NCBI RefSeq assembly: GCF_021173675.1
Contig: NZ_JAIHON010000022.1
Span: forward strand, 48,491-112,490
Source of the DNA: Streptomyces lincolnensis
Lineage (GTDB): Bacteria > Actinomycetota > Actinomycetes > Streptomycetales > Streptomycetaceae
Reading direction: 5' to 3'
DNA length: 64,000 bases
The position numbers were made by a program, and so were the translations under genes. The notes under the pieces were generated by a model. The model saw only the letters and a program-made list of their open reading frames with translations. It was not told the origin of the DNA and ran no database searches. This document shows, one piece after another, positions 46,157 through 54,080 of the stretch (its first letter is position 1; each line of letters starts with the position of its first letter).

Positions 46157-46249
46157 ACGCCCCCCACGCACCCGCCAGAGCCAACCTACCCTTGCTGCCT
46201 TCCGGCCCTGGGGGAGTTCAGTCAGATAGCGCCGCGTGAGGGGCTGCCC
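46157..46249 (-). ncRNA. ffs: Signal recognition particle RNA (4.5S, small type)
   Basis: The conserved SRP helix-8 sequence CAGGGCCGGAAGGCAGCA is read on the minus strand at about 46190-46210, with the GGAA tetraloop. The RNA ends pair perfectly over 11 bp (46234-46244 with 46159-46169). The boundaries are estimated from pairing and may shift by a few bases. Confidence 0.9.
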
Positions 46250-46320
46250 AAACAGTACCCGATGGCAGGGGGTGGGAACGAGTTCGCGAGCACTCCTCAA
46301 CGTCTTGTATTGTTTGCGGC

Positions 46321-46405
46321 GGAGGATTCGCCTAGAGGCCTAGGGCGCACGCTTGGAAAGCGTGTTGGGGGCAACCCCTCACGAGTTCGAATCTCGTATC
46401 CTCCG
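46321..46405 (+). tRNA. tRNA-Ser (anticodon GGA), integration target
   Basis: 85 nt with a long variable arm: acceptor GGAGGAT/ATCCTCC, anticodon stem CACGC/GCGTG with loop TTGGAAA, variable arm around TTGGGGGCAACCCCT. CCA follows at 46406-46408. The 3' part from 46353 belongs to the 88-bp att repeat, so the element keeps the tRNA intact. Confidence 0.95.
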
Positions 46406-46440
46406 CCAGTGCCTCACCGGGCACGATGTCGAAGGGCCCC
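46353..46440 (+). repeat. attL (88-bp direct repeat, left copy)
   Basis: It begins inside the tRNA-Ser anticodon loop (TTGGAAAG) and runs 35 bases beyond the tRNA, ending GAAGGGCCCC. It is identical over 88 bases to 63747-63834; the flanks differ immediately outside. Confidence 0.95.
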
Positions 46441-46463
46441 CTGGAAACAGGGGGCCCTTCGAC
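46428..46463. terminator. Hairpin at the left junction, shared by tRNA-Ser and int
   Basis: A perfect 16-bp stem (46428-46443 with 46448-46463) with a GAAA tetraloop. The 5' arm lies mostly in the att repeat and the 3' arm in the element. It ends 8 bases before the int stop codon, so it can terminate tRNA-Ser on plus and int on minus. Confidence 0.8.
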
Positions 46464-46470
46464 GTTGTCC

Positions 46471-47754
46471 TCAGGCGCCGTTGTCCTGGTTTTTGTCCAC
46501 AGCGGGTGTTTCCGGGGGTCCCCAGATGGCTTCGGCGATCTTCCGGGCCACGTCCTTGAGCATGGCGTCGGGCACGTGGAGGTACCGGGCTCGCATGCTC
46601 GCGGAGGTGCCCGGCTCCCACCCCATGATCTGGTCGATGACGCGATCCGGGACCCCGAGCAGCATGAGCACCGTTGCGGCCGTGTGCCGGGCATCGTGCA
46701 GCCGGGCGTTCCGGACCCCTGCGTCTTCCAGTAGCCGCTTCCAGTCGTGGTAGTCCGTGTTCGGGCTCAGCGGGCCCCCCAGCGGCTTTGTGAACACGTA
46801 GTCCGATTCTGTCCACAGGTCACCGGCCGCCTTGCGCTCCCGCTCCTGTGCCTCACGGTGTGCACGGAGCATGGCGACCAGCGGGCCTGGCAGGGGTACG
46901 GCACGGCGGCCGGCGCGGGACTTGGTGTTCTTGGTCTCCCGCCGGACCTGCACCTTGTCCGGGCAGTACCCCGCCTTCCGGCCGCACGGCGAGGCTTCCG
47001 GGCACCCGTGCTCGTACCGGGGGCGCAGACGGTTCCGGCGCAGCTTCAGGTACTCGTTGGCCAGGTCGACGTCAGCCCAGCGCAGTCCGAGCGTCTCGCC
47101 CTGCCGCAGTCCGAGCGCCAGGGCCAGCATCCAGCGGGCACTGTTCCGGCGCTTGTTGGCTTCCAGGAGTAGGCACTGAACCTCTTCCACGGAGTAGGGC
47201 TCAACCTCGGATTCGTCCTCTTCCATCCGTGGCGGCTTGGCCAGTGCAGCGGCGTTCTTCGCTGCGTAGCCGCGCCGCACCGCCTCCCCCAGCGCGGTGC
47301 GGGCGGTGCGGTGTGCCTGATGAGCCGTACCGGCCTTGCGCGCCCCGTTCGCCTGCATGCGGCGATACAGGCTCTCCAGGTGTTCGGGCTGCAAGCGGTC
47401 TAGGCGGTGCCTACCGATGCCGGGCACGAGGTGAACGCGAACGGCTACCTCGTAGCCGTCGTAGGTGTTTTCGCTGACGGTCGGCTTGGCGATGTTTTCA
47501 ACCCAGTGCTGAAGCCACTTCTCAACCGTCCACGCCTTGCCCGGCTGCTGGGCCGAACCCGCGTCACGCTGCCTCTCCAGCTTTTTGACTTCTTCAACCA
47601 GATCATCGCGCGTCTTGCGGGTCAGGTGTCTGCGGTACGGCTCCCCGTTGTCCTTGTAGCCCATCGGCACCCGGGCGTGCCAACGACCGTCCGCCCCTAG
47701 GTAGATCGCCGATTCGCCGTTTGCGCGGCGGGTGCCCTTCTTCTTCTCTGCCAC
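46471..47754 (-). CDS. int: Tyrosine-recombinase integrase
   Basis: A 427-residue site-specific recombinase that integrates and, with Xis, excises the element. The N-terminal arm-binding part (SAIYLGADGRWHARVPMG) is followed by a SAM-like core-binding domain. In the catalytic domain R is in LGLRQGETLGLRW, the HxxR box is LHDARHTAATVL, then GWEPG, and the nucleophile Tyr is in MRARYLHV. A Cys-rich insertion (HGCPEASPCGRKAGYCPDK) lies in the catalytic domain. The GTG start at 47754 follows AGGAG and one copy of the conserved leader stem-loop. Confidence 0.95.
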   Translation of the reverse strand: MAEKKKGTRRANGESAIYLGADGRWHARVPMGYKDNGEPYRRHLTRKTRDDLVEEVKKLERQRDAGSAQQPGKAWTVEKWLQHWVENIAKPTVSENTYDGYEVAVRVHLVPGIGRHRLDRLQPEHLESLYRRMQANGARKAGTAHQAHRTARTALGEAVRRGYAAKNAAALAKPPRMEEDESEVEPYSVEEVQCLLLEANKRRNSARWMLALALGLRQGETLGLRWADVDLANEYLKLRRNRLRPRYEHGCPEASPCGRKAGYCPDKVQVRRETKNTKSRAGRRAVPLPGPLVAMLRAHREAQERERKAAGDLWTESDYVFTKPLGGPLSPNTDYHDWKRLLEDAGVRNARLHDARHTAATVLMLLGVPDRVIDQIMGWEPGTSASMRARYLHVPDAMLKDVARKIAEAIWGPPETPAVDKNQDNGA

Positions 47755-47774
47755 AGGCAGGCTCCTGTTTCTGA

Positions 47775-47836
47775 TGCGTCGGGATGGAGACCGGGGCGGC
47801 GGGTTGTCCTGTCCGGGAGTGCCGCCGCCCCGGCAT
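47775..47836 (-). promoter_or_regulatory. Conserved leader stem-loop, copy 1 (before int)
   Basis: A perfect 12-bp stem (47791-47802 with 47822-47833) encloses a 19-nt loop containing, on the minus strand, CTCCCGGACAGGAC. The box TCCCGAC (47778-47784) follows, then AGGAG and the int start 23 bases later. It lies between xis and int. Confidence 0.65.
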
Positions 47837-47838
47837 CG

Positions 47839-48066
47839 TCAAGTGGTGCGCTGAGCCGCGCGGAGACGGGCGACGTACGCGGCCGGGGCGTCAGCGGGGA
47901 CGCGGCGGAGGCGGCCTACGGGTACGGACTCCAGCTCTCCGGAACGGATGAGCGCGTAGCAGGTAGTGCGGCCGATGCGGAGGCGGCGAGCGGCCTCTTC
48001 GACCTTGAGGAGAACCAGGGTCGGGTCCTCGGTCGCGGCCACGGGAAGGGTGGTGGGTTCGTCCAC
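47839..48066 (-). CDS. xis: Excisionase-like MerR/HTH protein
   Basis: A 75-residue protein built around one helix-turn-helix of the excisionase type: LKVEEAARRLRIGRTTCYALIRSGEL, then the wing SVPVGRLRRVP. Genes of this size directly upstream of int in AICEs act as the directionality factor. The GTG start at 48066 is preceded by AGGAG. It is followed by a conserved leader copy and int. Confidence 0.85.
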   Translation of the reverse strand: MDEPTTLPVAATEDPTLVLLKVEEAARRLRIGRTTCYALIRSGELESVPVGRLRRVPADAPAAYVARLRAAQRTT

Positions 48067-48106
48067 GGCTCACTCCTGTAGGGCTGAGTTCAGGGGCAAG
48101 TGCCGC

Positions 48107-48378
48107 CGCACAAACCGCAATATCCGCAGAAACCCCGGGGAGGGTCGTTGACCTGCGACGTTGCGGTGTGCGACTGGTGACGGGTGACGCTCCGCAGAAA
48201 CCCGCGATATTCCGCAAAAATCAGGGACGGCCGGTCGGCCCGCCCGTGGGTGCGGTGGCGTCGGTTTTTTGCGGAATATCGCGGAATTGTGCGACGGGCC
48301 CCCGGCCGGGGTCGGCGTTGGGCCCGTCGCAGGTCAGCGGGGCTGCCAGGGGTTTCTGCGGATATTGCGGTTTGTGCG
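48107..48378. repeat. Concentric dyad / iteron region, candidate element origin
   Basis: Three perfect inverted repeats share one centre near 48242.5: 30-bp arms 48107-48136 and 48349-48378, 12-bp arms 48149-48160 and 48325-48336, and 17-bp arms 48204-48220 and 48266-48282. The outer and inner arms are related iterons around CCGCRATAT(T)CCGCA with RAAACCC-like tails, two in each orientation. The region fills most of the gap between xis and the DUF3987 replication gene and is non-coding. Confidence 0.7.
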
Positions 48379-48402
48379 AGGGGTTGGGTGGGCGGACAGG
48401 GC

Positions 48403-49965
48403 TCACCGGCCGCCGTGGCGCAGGGTGGGATGGGCCTGTAGGCGGGGTGCCGGGGGGCGTCCGCGCTTGCCGGTGCGCTCGGGTTGGTAGGACCGCAGGT
48501 ATCCGTGGTCTTCCAGCAGCGCGAGGGCCGGTTCGAGGTCGGCGACGGTGGGGACCTCGCTGCGGGACAGAACCGTGAAGACGTCTCGTCGGCTGACGTC
48601 CTCCCATCCGTTGTCCCGAAGTGCTTCCAGCACGCTGCGGGCGCGGGACAGGACCGGGTCGGCGCCCATGACGTCGAACACGGCGAGGGCGTGGGCGGTG
48701 TAGTACTCCCCCAGCTCGATGGCCGCGCGCATGGTGTCTTCGGTGACCGGGTGGGCGTAGCCGTTGCCGCCGTGGTGGGCGAGGTGCAGCAGTGCGGCCA
48801 TGCGGGCGGTCGCTCCGGCGAGCTTTCCGGCCCAGTTGGAGATGTGGCCCAGCTTGCCGCCGCGTGCCTTGAGCTGCGGTTCGATGCGCTGCTGATAGGC
48901 GATCAGGGCCGCGTCCGCCTCGGGGGTGAGCTGGATGACGGCCGGGTCGGTCCACTCCGCCAGGGACAGGGTGAGGTCGATGACCTTCGCGGTGTAGGTG
49001 GCGGCCGTCTGTTCCGGGACCGGGTCGGTGATGATCTCGCGGTCGCCGACCGTGGAGACCGGCAGGGAGTACAGGAAGCGGGCCAGCAGTCCGCGCCCCT
49101 CGAACCCTTTCACCTTCCCGATGTCCCGCAACACGTCCGGCTGGACGGCGAGGCCGATGGTCAGCGCGGGGGCGTCGATGTACTCGCGGCGGGTCTGCCG
49201 GTTCACCCTCAGCCGGTCCCCGGCATGGCCTTTGAGGAAGACTTCCATGTTGGGGGCGCCGGAGTAGCGCCCGGCGATGATGTCGAAGATGCCGCCCTCG
49301 GCACTCATCACCGACAACCGGCCGCCCTGTTCGGCCATGAGCGAGGTGACCGTCTCCGGTGTCGAGTCGTCCGCCAGCAAGACCGGTTCGGCCGGGACGG
49401 TGAGCGTGTCCGCGGTCTGCGCGAGGCCCACGGCGGTGGCCACCATCTCGTCGCGCTTGTCGCCGTCAGCGGACGCGGCCTTCGCGGCGGCCTTGTCGGC
49501 TGCTTCCTTGGCCAGTCGTGCCGTCAGCTCCGCTTCCACGATCACGGGCTGCATCGCGGTCTTGAGCTGCTTCTCCGCCTCATACAAGGGGTTGGTCAGC
49601 AGGGCGAAGACGGCCGACTTGCGGTTGGCGGGCGGGAGCGCCACCACGGTGTAGAGGTTGGTGGGCTCGCGCCAGTTGCCGCGTACGTGGACCACGGACC
49701 GGCCGCCGGCCGCCGTGGCGAGCACCGCGAGGGCGATCGATCCGGCGAGGTCCACCGGGGTCTGCGTCTCCTGCGCGACGGCCGTCACGAACTGGCCCAG
49801 CCATGCGGGCAGGACGTGGGCGGGGAACGGCGGCCGCTCGCGGCGGCCGGTGAGGGGAATGGGGTCCTCCCACACGTCCGGTGCCGCGTCGTCCTCGCCG
49901 GGCGGTTCTTGCAGGGTGGGCAGTCCGGCCCACAGGTCGGGGCTGTCCACAGGCTGTGGAGTCAT
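48403..49965 (-). CDS. DUF3987 helicase-like replication protein
   Basis: A 520-residue protein of the DUF3987 (YfjI-like) family, often found with primase-polymerases on mobile DNA. The core has PVDLAGSIALAVLATAAGG and LPPANRKSAVFALL, a P-loop-like turn in place of a classical Walker A, then LLADDSTPETVTSLMAEQGGRLSVMSAEGGIFDI and GRGLLARFLYSLP. A C-terminal winged-helix-like segment (DVSRRDVFTVLSRSEVPT) ends the protein. The ATG at 49965 overlaps the stop of the 54-codon gene upstream. It probably unwinds or loads at the origin beside it. Confidence 0.82.
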   Translation of the reverse strand: MTPQPVDSPDLWAGLPTLQEPPGEDDAAPDVWEDPIPLTGRRERPPFPAHVLPAWLGQFVTAVAQETQTPVDLAGSIALAVLATAAGGRSVVHVRGNWREPTNLYTVVALPPANRKSAVFALLTNPLYEAEKQLKTAMQPVIVEAELTARLAKEAADKAAAKAASADGDKRDEMVATAVGLAQTADTLTVPAEPVLLADDSTPETVTSLMAEQGGRLSVMSAEGGIFDIIAGRYSGAPNMEVFLKGHAGDRLRVNRQTRREYIDAPALTIGLAVQPDVLRDIGKVKGFEGRGLLARFLYSLPVSTVGDREIITDPVPEQTAATYTAKVIDLTLSLAEWTDPAVIQLTPEADAALIAYQQRIEPQLKARGGKLGHISNWAGKLAGATARMAALLHLAHHGGNGYAHPVTEDTMRAAIELGEYYTAHALAVFDVMGADPVLSRARSVLEALRDNGWEDVSRRDVFTVLSRSEVPTVADLEPALALLEDHGYLRSYQPERTGKRGRPPAPRLQAHPTLRHGGR

Positions 49966-50126
49966 GAGGCGGCCCTCCCTTCGACGGTGGCCGTGTGCGG
50001 GCCAGAACCAACGGCAGAAAGGACGCCCTTACGGGCGACGCCCTTCGGTTCGCCCACAGTCGGCCGTGGCGAGCCTTGTACGGCGCCCTGAGAGCTGTTC
50101 ATAGTGATTCGTGGTGCTTTGTTCAT
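49962..50126 (-). CDS. 54-residue coupled micro-gene
   Basis: ATG 50126 overlaps the prim-pol stop (ATGA), and its own stop overlaps the DUF3987 start (ATGA), so the frame exactly bridges the two replication genes. The product begins MNKAPRITMNSSQGAV and continues with RPTVGEPKGVARKGVL; it is basic with no recognisable domain. The double start-stop overlap is the evidence that it is translated. It could instead be only a coupling leader for DUF3987. Confidence 0.55.
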   Translation of the reverse strand: MNKAPRITMNSSQGAVQGSPRPTVGEPKGVARKGVLSAVGSGPHTATVEGRAAS

Positions 50127-51040
50127 GCCGCGCGCTCCACGGCCGCCTCAAGGCCGTTGGCGACCGCGCGGCGGGCGTAGGCCTCCGGGACGCCGACCGA
50201 GACGGCGGCGGTCACGATCTCCTCACCGACGGCCGCGAGGCCGCAGGGTCCGGGGCAGGCGGTGTGTTGGGCGGCGAGGAAGCGGGCGACGCCGAACGCC
50301 TGTGATCCGGCGCCGGATTCGGTGCGGGCCCGCACGAGAGCGAGGCCGCGTTCCAGGCCGGTGCGGACGTAGCGTTCGGTGTGGCGGCACCCGGTGGCCA
50401 CCTCACGCGACAACGGGGCGCGCGTCGGGAGAGAAGAGGCCACCTCCCCGCGGGCGGGGGTGGTGTCTTCCTTCACCAGCAGGGCGCGCACGGCGGCCGG
50501 GAGAACGGCCATGCGGCCGGTGCCGGGTCCGAGCCAACGGGCGTACTGCATGAGGGACTTGATGTCGACGCCGGGCCGGACCGCGTTCGCCGACGGCATC
50601 GCGCCCTGGTAGAGCCAGTGTTCGCCCCGCGTCGTCGGCACGGTGCGGGTGGCGGGCAGGGTTGCGCGGGCCCATGCGACGGCCGCCGCGTTGTCGAGGT
50701 CGACCACGGTCAGTCCGGCCCCGCCGGGGTGGTAGGCGACCGCTACCGCCTCACGCCACACCGCCGCCCACACGGGCGAGGTGAGGACGCGCGGGTCGGT
50801 GGTCGCGGCGGCCCACGCGTGGCAGGGCGCAGGGCATCGGCAGGGACCTGCCGCTTTCATGTTGGGGCGTCCGCCACAGGCGTTCCCCTTGCAGGTGCGG
50901 CAGTTGCCGAACGGGACTTTGCCCGCTCGCAGGGGCAGGGCCGGGACGCCGGCCGCCGCGAGGTGCAGGGCAGTGTCCAGAGGGCTCCCGTCCGGGTGAT
51001 TCCCGCTGGCGCGCCGCCGGGTCTTGCAGTCAGGTGTCAT
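50123..51040 (-). CDS. Bifunctional primase/polymerase (Prim-Pol, RepPP-like)
   Basis: A 305-residue archaeo-eukaryotic-type primase. ALHLAAAGVPALPLRAGKVPF is the Prim-Pol opening, followed by a Cys-rich zinc-like insertion (CRTCKGNACGG to CRCPAPCHAW) and the metal-binding LTVVDLDN. TTRGEHWLYQG and GVDIKSLMQYARWLGPG follow. It likely primes or initiates replication of the excised circle. ATG 51040 follows AGGAG and leader copy 2. AICEs are known with RepSA, RepAM or Prim-Pol initiators; this one is of the Prim-Pol kind. Confidence 0.88.
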   Translation of the reverse strand: MTPDCKTRRRASGNHPDGSPLDTALHLAAAGVPALPLRAGKVPFGNCRTCKGNACGGRPNMKAAGPCRCPAPCHAWAAATTDPRVLTSPVWAAVWREAVAVAYHPGGAGLTVVDLDNAAAVAWARATLPATRTVPTTRGEHWLYQGAMPSANAVRPGVDIKSLMQYARWLGPGTGRMAVLPAAVRALLVKEDTTPARGEVASSLPTRAPLSREVATGCRHTERYVRTGLERGLALVRARTESGAGSQAFGVARFLAAQHTACPGPCGLAAVGEEIVTAAVSVGVPEAYARRAVANGLEAAVERAA

Positions 51041-51064
51041 GCTGGAGATCTCCTGTTCTGCTAC

Positions 51065-51122
51065 GTCGGGATAGCGAGGCCGGGGGCGGCGGGTTGTCCT
51101 TGTCCGGGAGTGCCGCCGCCCT
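51065..51122 (-). promoter_or_regulatory. Conserved leader stem-loop, copy 2 (before prim-pol)
   Basis: Stem 51084-51092 with 51113-51121, loop of 20 nt containing CTCCCGGACAAGGAC on the minus strand, box TCCCGAC at 51065-51071, and the prim-pol ATG 24 bases beyond. Confidence 0.65.
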
Positions 51123-51131
51123 CGGGCACAG

Positions 51132-51599
51132 CTAGCCGTTGAAGTGGTTGTGCTTGAAGACGGCTTTGCGGATGTGGAACGTGTTGCCGCTCTTGCTGCC
51201 GTTGCCCTTGAAGATCTGCACGGCGACGTATCCGCCGAAGATGATGGCGGCGAGCGTGATGAGCTGAGTGATCAGCGCCGTGAGGGCCGCGATGAACGTG
51301 GTGAGCATCAGCAGTCCGCCGCACACGGCGACGAAGCCGACGCCCCCGAGGGCGACGTTGACCGCCGCGCGGGAGACAGGCGGCTTGGCGGCGACCGGTT
51401 CGGGCTGTGCGTGGTTCATGGTGTAGCCGGTGACGACGCGGCCGTCGGGCAGGACGATGCTTGCCACGGTCGGGATGTGGCCCGGCTGGACGGGCACCAT
51501 CGGCGTCGCCTGTGGGACGACGACGGGCTGTATCGGGGTGGGGTGGTGGACTTCCACGGACCGCTCAGCGGCCGTGGGGCGGGCAGGTTCGGGGTACAT
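51132..51599 (-). CDS. Spd-like membrane protein
   Basis: A ~155-residue protein: a Pro-rich hydrophilic N-terminus (PIQPVVVPQATPMVPV) and two to three C-terminal hydrophobic segments (ALGGVGFVAVCGGLLMLTTFIAALTALITQLI), ending in a basic tail with HIRKAVFKHNHF. Size, topology and position next to traB fit the intramycelial spread (Spd) proteins of Streptomyces conjugative elements, though primary similarity is not provable here. Start at ATG 51599 after GGAAGGG. Confidence 0.65.
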   Translation of the reverse strand: MYPEPARPTAAERSVEVHHPTPIQPVVVPQATPMVPVQPGHIPTVASIVLPDGRVVTGYTMNHAQPEPVAAKPPVSRAAVNVALGGVGFVAVCGGLLMLTTFIAALTALITQLITLAAIIFGGYVAVQIFKGNGSKSGNTFHIRKAVFKHNHFNG

Positions 51600-51622
51600 G
51601 CGGAATCCCTTCCGAGCGTGGG

Positions 51623-51803
51623 TCAGGGAGGCAGGGGCACCCCCTTCGGGGTGCACTGTGGAGGGGGTTTTCGGGGTCTGACCTGGGGCGCCTCCCTGCC
51701 TCCCTGAATGATCATTAGTGCAGGTCAGAGCCAGGGAGGGGGGTCAGGGAGGGGTTCAGGGAGTTCTCCCTGGCTCCCTGACCCGGAGAGGCTTTCCTCC
51801 CTG
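51623..51803. repeat. CAGGGAG heptamer cluster, candidate clt
   Basis: Nine exact copies of CAGGGAG or its complement CTCCCTG lie at 51624, 51692, 51700, 51732, 51745, 51757, 51766, 51774 and 51797, between the Spd-like gene and the traB stop. They also form a 14-bp (51623-51636 with 51694-51707) and a second imperfect hairpin (51743-51782). TraB-type translocases bind short tandem motifs near their gene, so this is a candidate transfer locus; the hairpins could alternatively end the traB transcript. Confidence 0.5.
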
Positions 51804-53933
51804 TCACTCGGAGGCGGAAGCGGAACCCTCGCCGTCGCGGTTGGCGAGGGCACGGGCGAGGCGGTCGCGGTGGACGACCATGACCCCGTCGGACTTGTAG
51901 GCGATGTCAGGCCCGTCCGGCGCTGCCTCTTCGAGCACGCGCTTGAGGTCGGAGAACGACCACTTGCCGTACGCGTCCTCGCTGAGCATCGCCAGCCGCT
52001 TCAGGACGTCCTGCGTACGCACCCGGGGCACGTCACCGACCACGGCCGCGATGTCGGCGAGCTGGTCGCGTTCCTCGCCCCGCTCGATGAGGGTCAAGGT
52101 GGTGACGCCGTCACGCATGGCCTTGGCGCGGTCGGTGATGACGACGGCTGCGTCATCGTCGATGTAGTGCGTGCGCACCGTGATGGACGACTGCCCGGCC
52201 GGAATCGAGATGCCGTCGGAGGCGACGACCAAGGTTCCCCGATCCAGGCCCGGACGCAGCAGGTTCGGCGCGGCCCCGCCGTCGACGGCCTTGTCCCCCA
52301 GCGCCATACGGGCCTGAGACTCGGTCCCCAGGGCGAGGGAGGCGCGGGTGTGGGCGCCCTCGCGTACGAGCTTGGGCAGGTTCTCGTTGGTGGGGTCCTG
52401 GGTGCCCTGCCACATCAGGACGTTGACCGCACGACCCTGGTTGTGGATCTTACGGACGGCCATGAAGTACCGGGAGTTGGCCTTCGAGCCGCCGTAAGGG
52501 CGCTTCTCGTCGTCCTTGGCCGGGCACATGAACGCCACCTGTGCTTCGTCGACCAGCACGATCAGAGGCGGGAACTGGGTGCCGGGTGGGGCTTGGATGC
52601 GGCGGTTCATCTCGTCCACCGCGCTCTCGACCATCTCGGTCACCTGGATGACGTGTTCGTCGGTGGGGCCTTGGATCAGCACGTCGGCGAGTCCGTCGAA
52701 CATGGCCCAGTCGCCTACGCCTTTGAGGTCGCCCATCAGGAACTGCACCGACCGGTCCAGCGACAGCCACAGCGCGAGGGAGCGCAGGGCGACGGTCTTG
52801 CCCTGGTTGGACAGGCCGGTGATGAGCAGGTGGCGCTGGTACAGGCTCAGGGCGGCGGCGTCGCCGCGCAGGTCCTGACCCCACGGGGCCTTGCCCTTGG
52901 CGTAGTCGGCGGTCATGGTGTCGTCGGTGACCAGCGGGGACGGGCCGATCGGCTCGTCGAGGGCGCCGGAGTCGGCGATCCACAGCCGCACGGTGCGGGC
53001 GGCTTGCGGGATGGTGATGAACACTTCGTGCTCGTGCCGGGTGAGGTTCTCCGCGAGCTTGCGGCGCTTGTTCTGAACCTCGTTCGTCGACACCCCGGAT
53101 GGCAGGGTGACGTCGACCTCGACACCGCACCCGGCGATCACGATCGGCGACAGCATGGACGCGCCCACGTCGCCCATCTCGTCGATCGCCCTACGGAGAG
53201 CGGGAACGCCCAGGTCGCGCAGGGCCTTGACCACGATGGACGGGGTGATCGGCTCTCCCTCGCCGGAGCGGATGTTGGCGGGAAGCGCCCACTGCGGTGC
53301 CGCCTGCTGGTGCCGGCCGACGGACCACATGCCGAGCAAGGCGACCAGCGGGCCGAGGACGACCGCGTACGGCCAGACCACCTGAACGATGTGGATCAGG
53401 GCGCCGATGAACTCGATGGTCGCCTTCAACGGCGTGATGACGTCCCCGACTTCCTTCGTGTTCAGGGCCATCACGACCCCGAGAGCGACCAGGACACCGA
53501 TGCTCACGCCGGTGCCCACGGCGATGCCCTTGGCTACCTGCTCGGGCGAGTGGAGCAGGTCCATGCGGCGGCGGTGGCGGGCGTCACGGAAGCGCTGGAG
53601 ACGCTCCTCCCATTCCTCCGCGACCTCCAGGTTGCCCTGCGCTTCGGCGGCGCGGAGCATGCGCTCGTAGCGGGCCCCGGTACGGCCGTCCCACGCGCGG
53701 CGGGTGATGATCCGGCCGCCGTTGAAGGTGTAGAGGCCGTGCCGGGCGACGACGCGTGCGGCGGTCGTGGTGCGCTCGTGCGTGACGGCGGTCCGGATCG
53801 CGCGGCCGGAGCGCACCCACAAGGGCACGATCGGGGCCGGTGCCGGGTCGGGGACCACGGTCAGCGTGGTCACGCTGCCCGCATCCGCGGGCGGGTCGGT
53901 GTCCTTGTGCAGGTTGATGACGTTCTCAGTCAT
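51804..53933 (-). CDS. traB: FtsK/SpoIIIE-type DNA translocase (TraB/TraSA-like)
   Basis: A 709-residue membrane ATPase that moves double-stranded DNA between mycelia. Two or three hydrophobic helices (IGVLVALGVVMAL and VWPYAVVLGPLVALLGM) are followed by the motor: Walker A GLSNQGKT, FLMGDLKGVGDW, Walker B LIVLVDEAQ, and a later MWQGTQDPT sensor segment. The C-terminal 60 residues form a winged-helix-like end (KWSFSDLKRVLEEAAP), where the recognition domain would lie. ATG 53933 (MTENVINLHKD) follows AGGAGCAG; an in-frame ATG at 54056 is less likely. Confidence 0.92.
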   Translation of the reverse strand: MTENVINLHKDTDPPADAGSVTTLTVVPDPAPAPIVPLWVRSGRAIRTAVTHERTTTAARVVARHGLYTFNGGRIITRRAWDGRTGARYERMLRAAEAQGNLEVAEEWEERLQRFRDARHRRRMDLLHSPEQVAKGIAVGTGVSIGVLVALGVVMALNTKEVGDVITPLKATIEFIGALIHIVQVVWPYAVVLGPLVALLGMWSVGRHQQAAPQWALPANIRSGEGEPITPSIVVKALRDLGVPALRRAIDEMGDVGASMLSPIVIAGCGVEVDVTLPSGVSTNEVQNKRRKLAENLTRHEHEVFITIPQAARTVRLWIADSGALDEPIGPSPLVTDDTMTADYAKGKAPWGQDLRGDAAALSLYQRHLLITGLSNQGKTVALRSLALWLSLDRSVQFLMGDLKGVGDWAMFDGLADVLIQGPTDEHVIQVTEMVESAVDEMNRRIQAPPGTQFPPLIVLVDEAQVAFMCPAKDDEKRPYGGSKANSRYFMAVRKIHNQGRAVNVLMWQGTQDPTNENLPKLVREGAHTRASLALGTESQARMALGDKAVDGGAAPNLLRPGLDRGTLVVASDGISIPAGQSSITVRTHYIDDDAAVVITDRAKAMRDGVTTLTLIERGEERDQLADIAAVVGDVPRVRTQDVLKRLAMLSEDAYGKWSFSDLKRVLEEAAPDGPDIAYKSDGVMVVHRDRLARALANRDGEGSASASE

Positions 53934-54080
53934 GCTGGTACTGCTCCTGACTGCCCTCACGGGGCGGGAGTTGAGAGAAAGAGCCGGGGCGGTCAGGACC
54001 GTGGCAGGGACGGCCGCCCCGACGCTCAAGGCAGGAACGTGCAGGTCAAGCGACATGCAGGGGACGCGCGGTGGGGGTGC

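Noticed and set aside
46332..46694. Minus-strand frames across tRNA-Ser and attL
   Set aside because: They overlap the tRNA and the int gene in another frame and lack ribosome-binding sites.
51780..51787. GACCCGGA, which I remember as the TraB recognition octamer of plasmid pSVH1
   Set aside because: Only one copy was noticed; in GC-rich DNA a single octamer is expected by chance. The CAGGGAG cluster is the better candidate.
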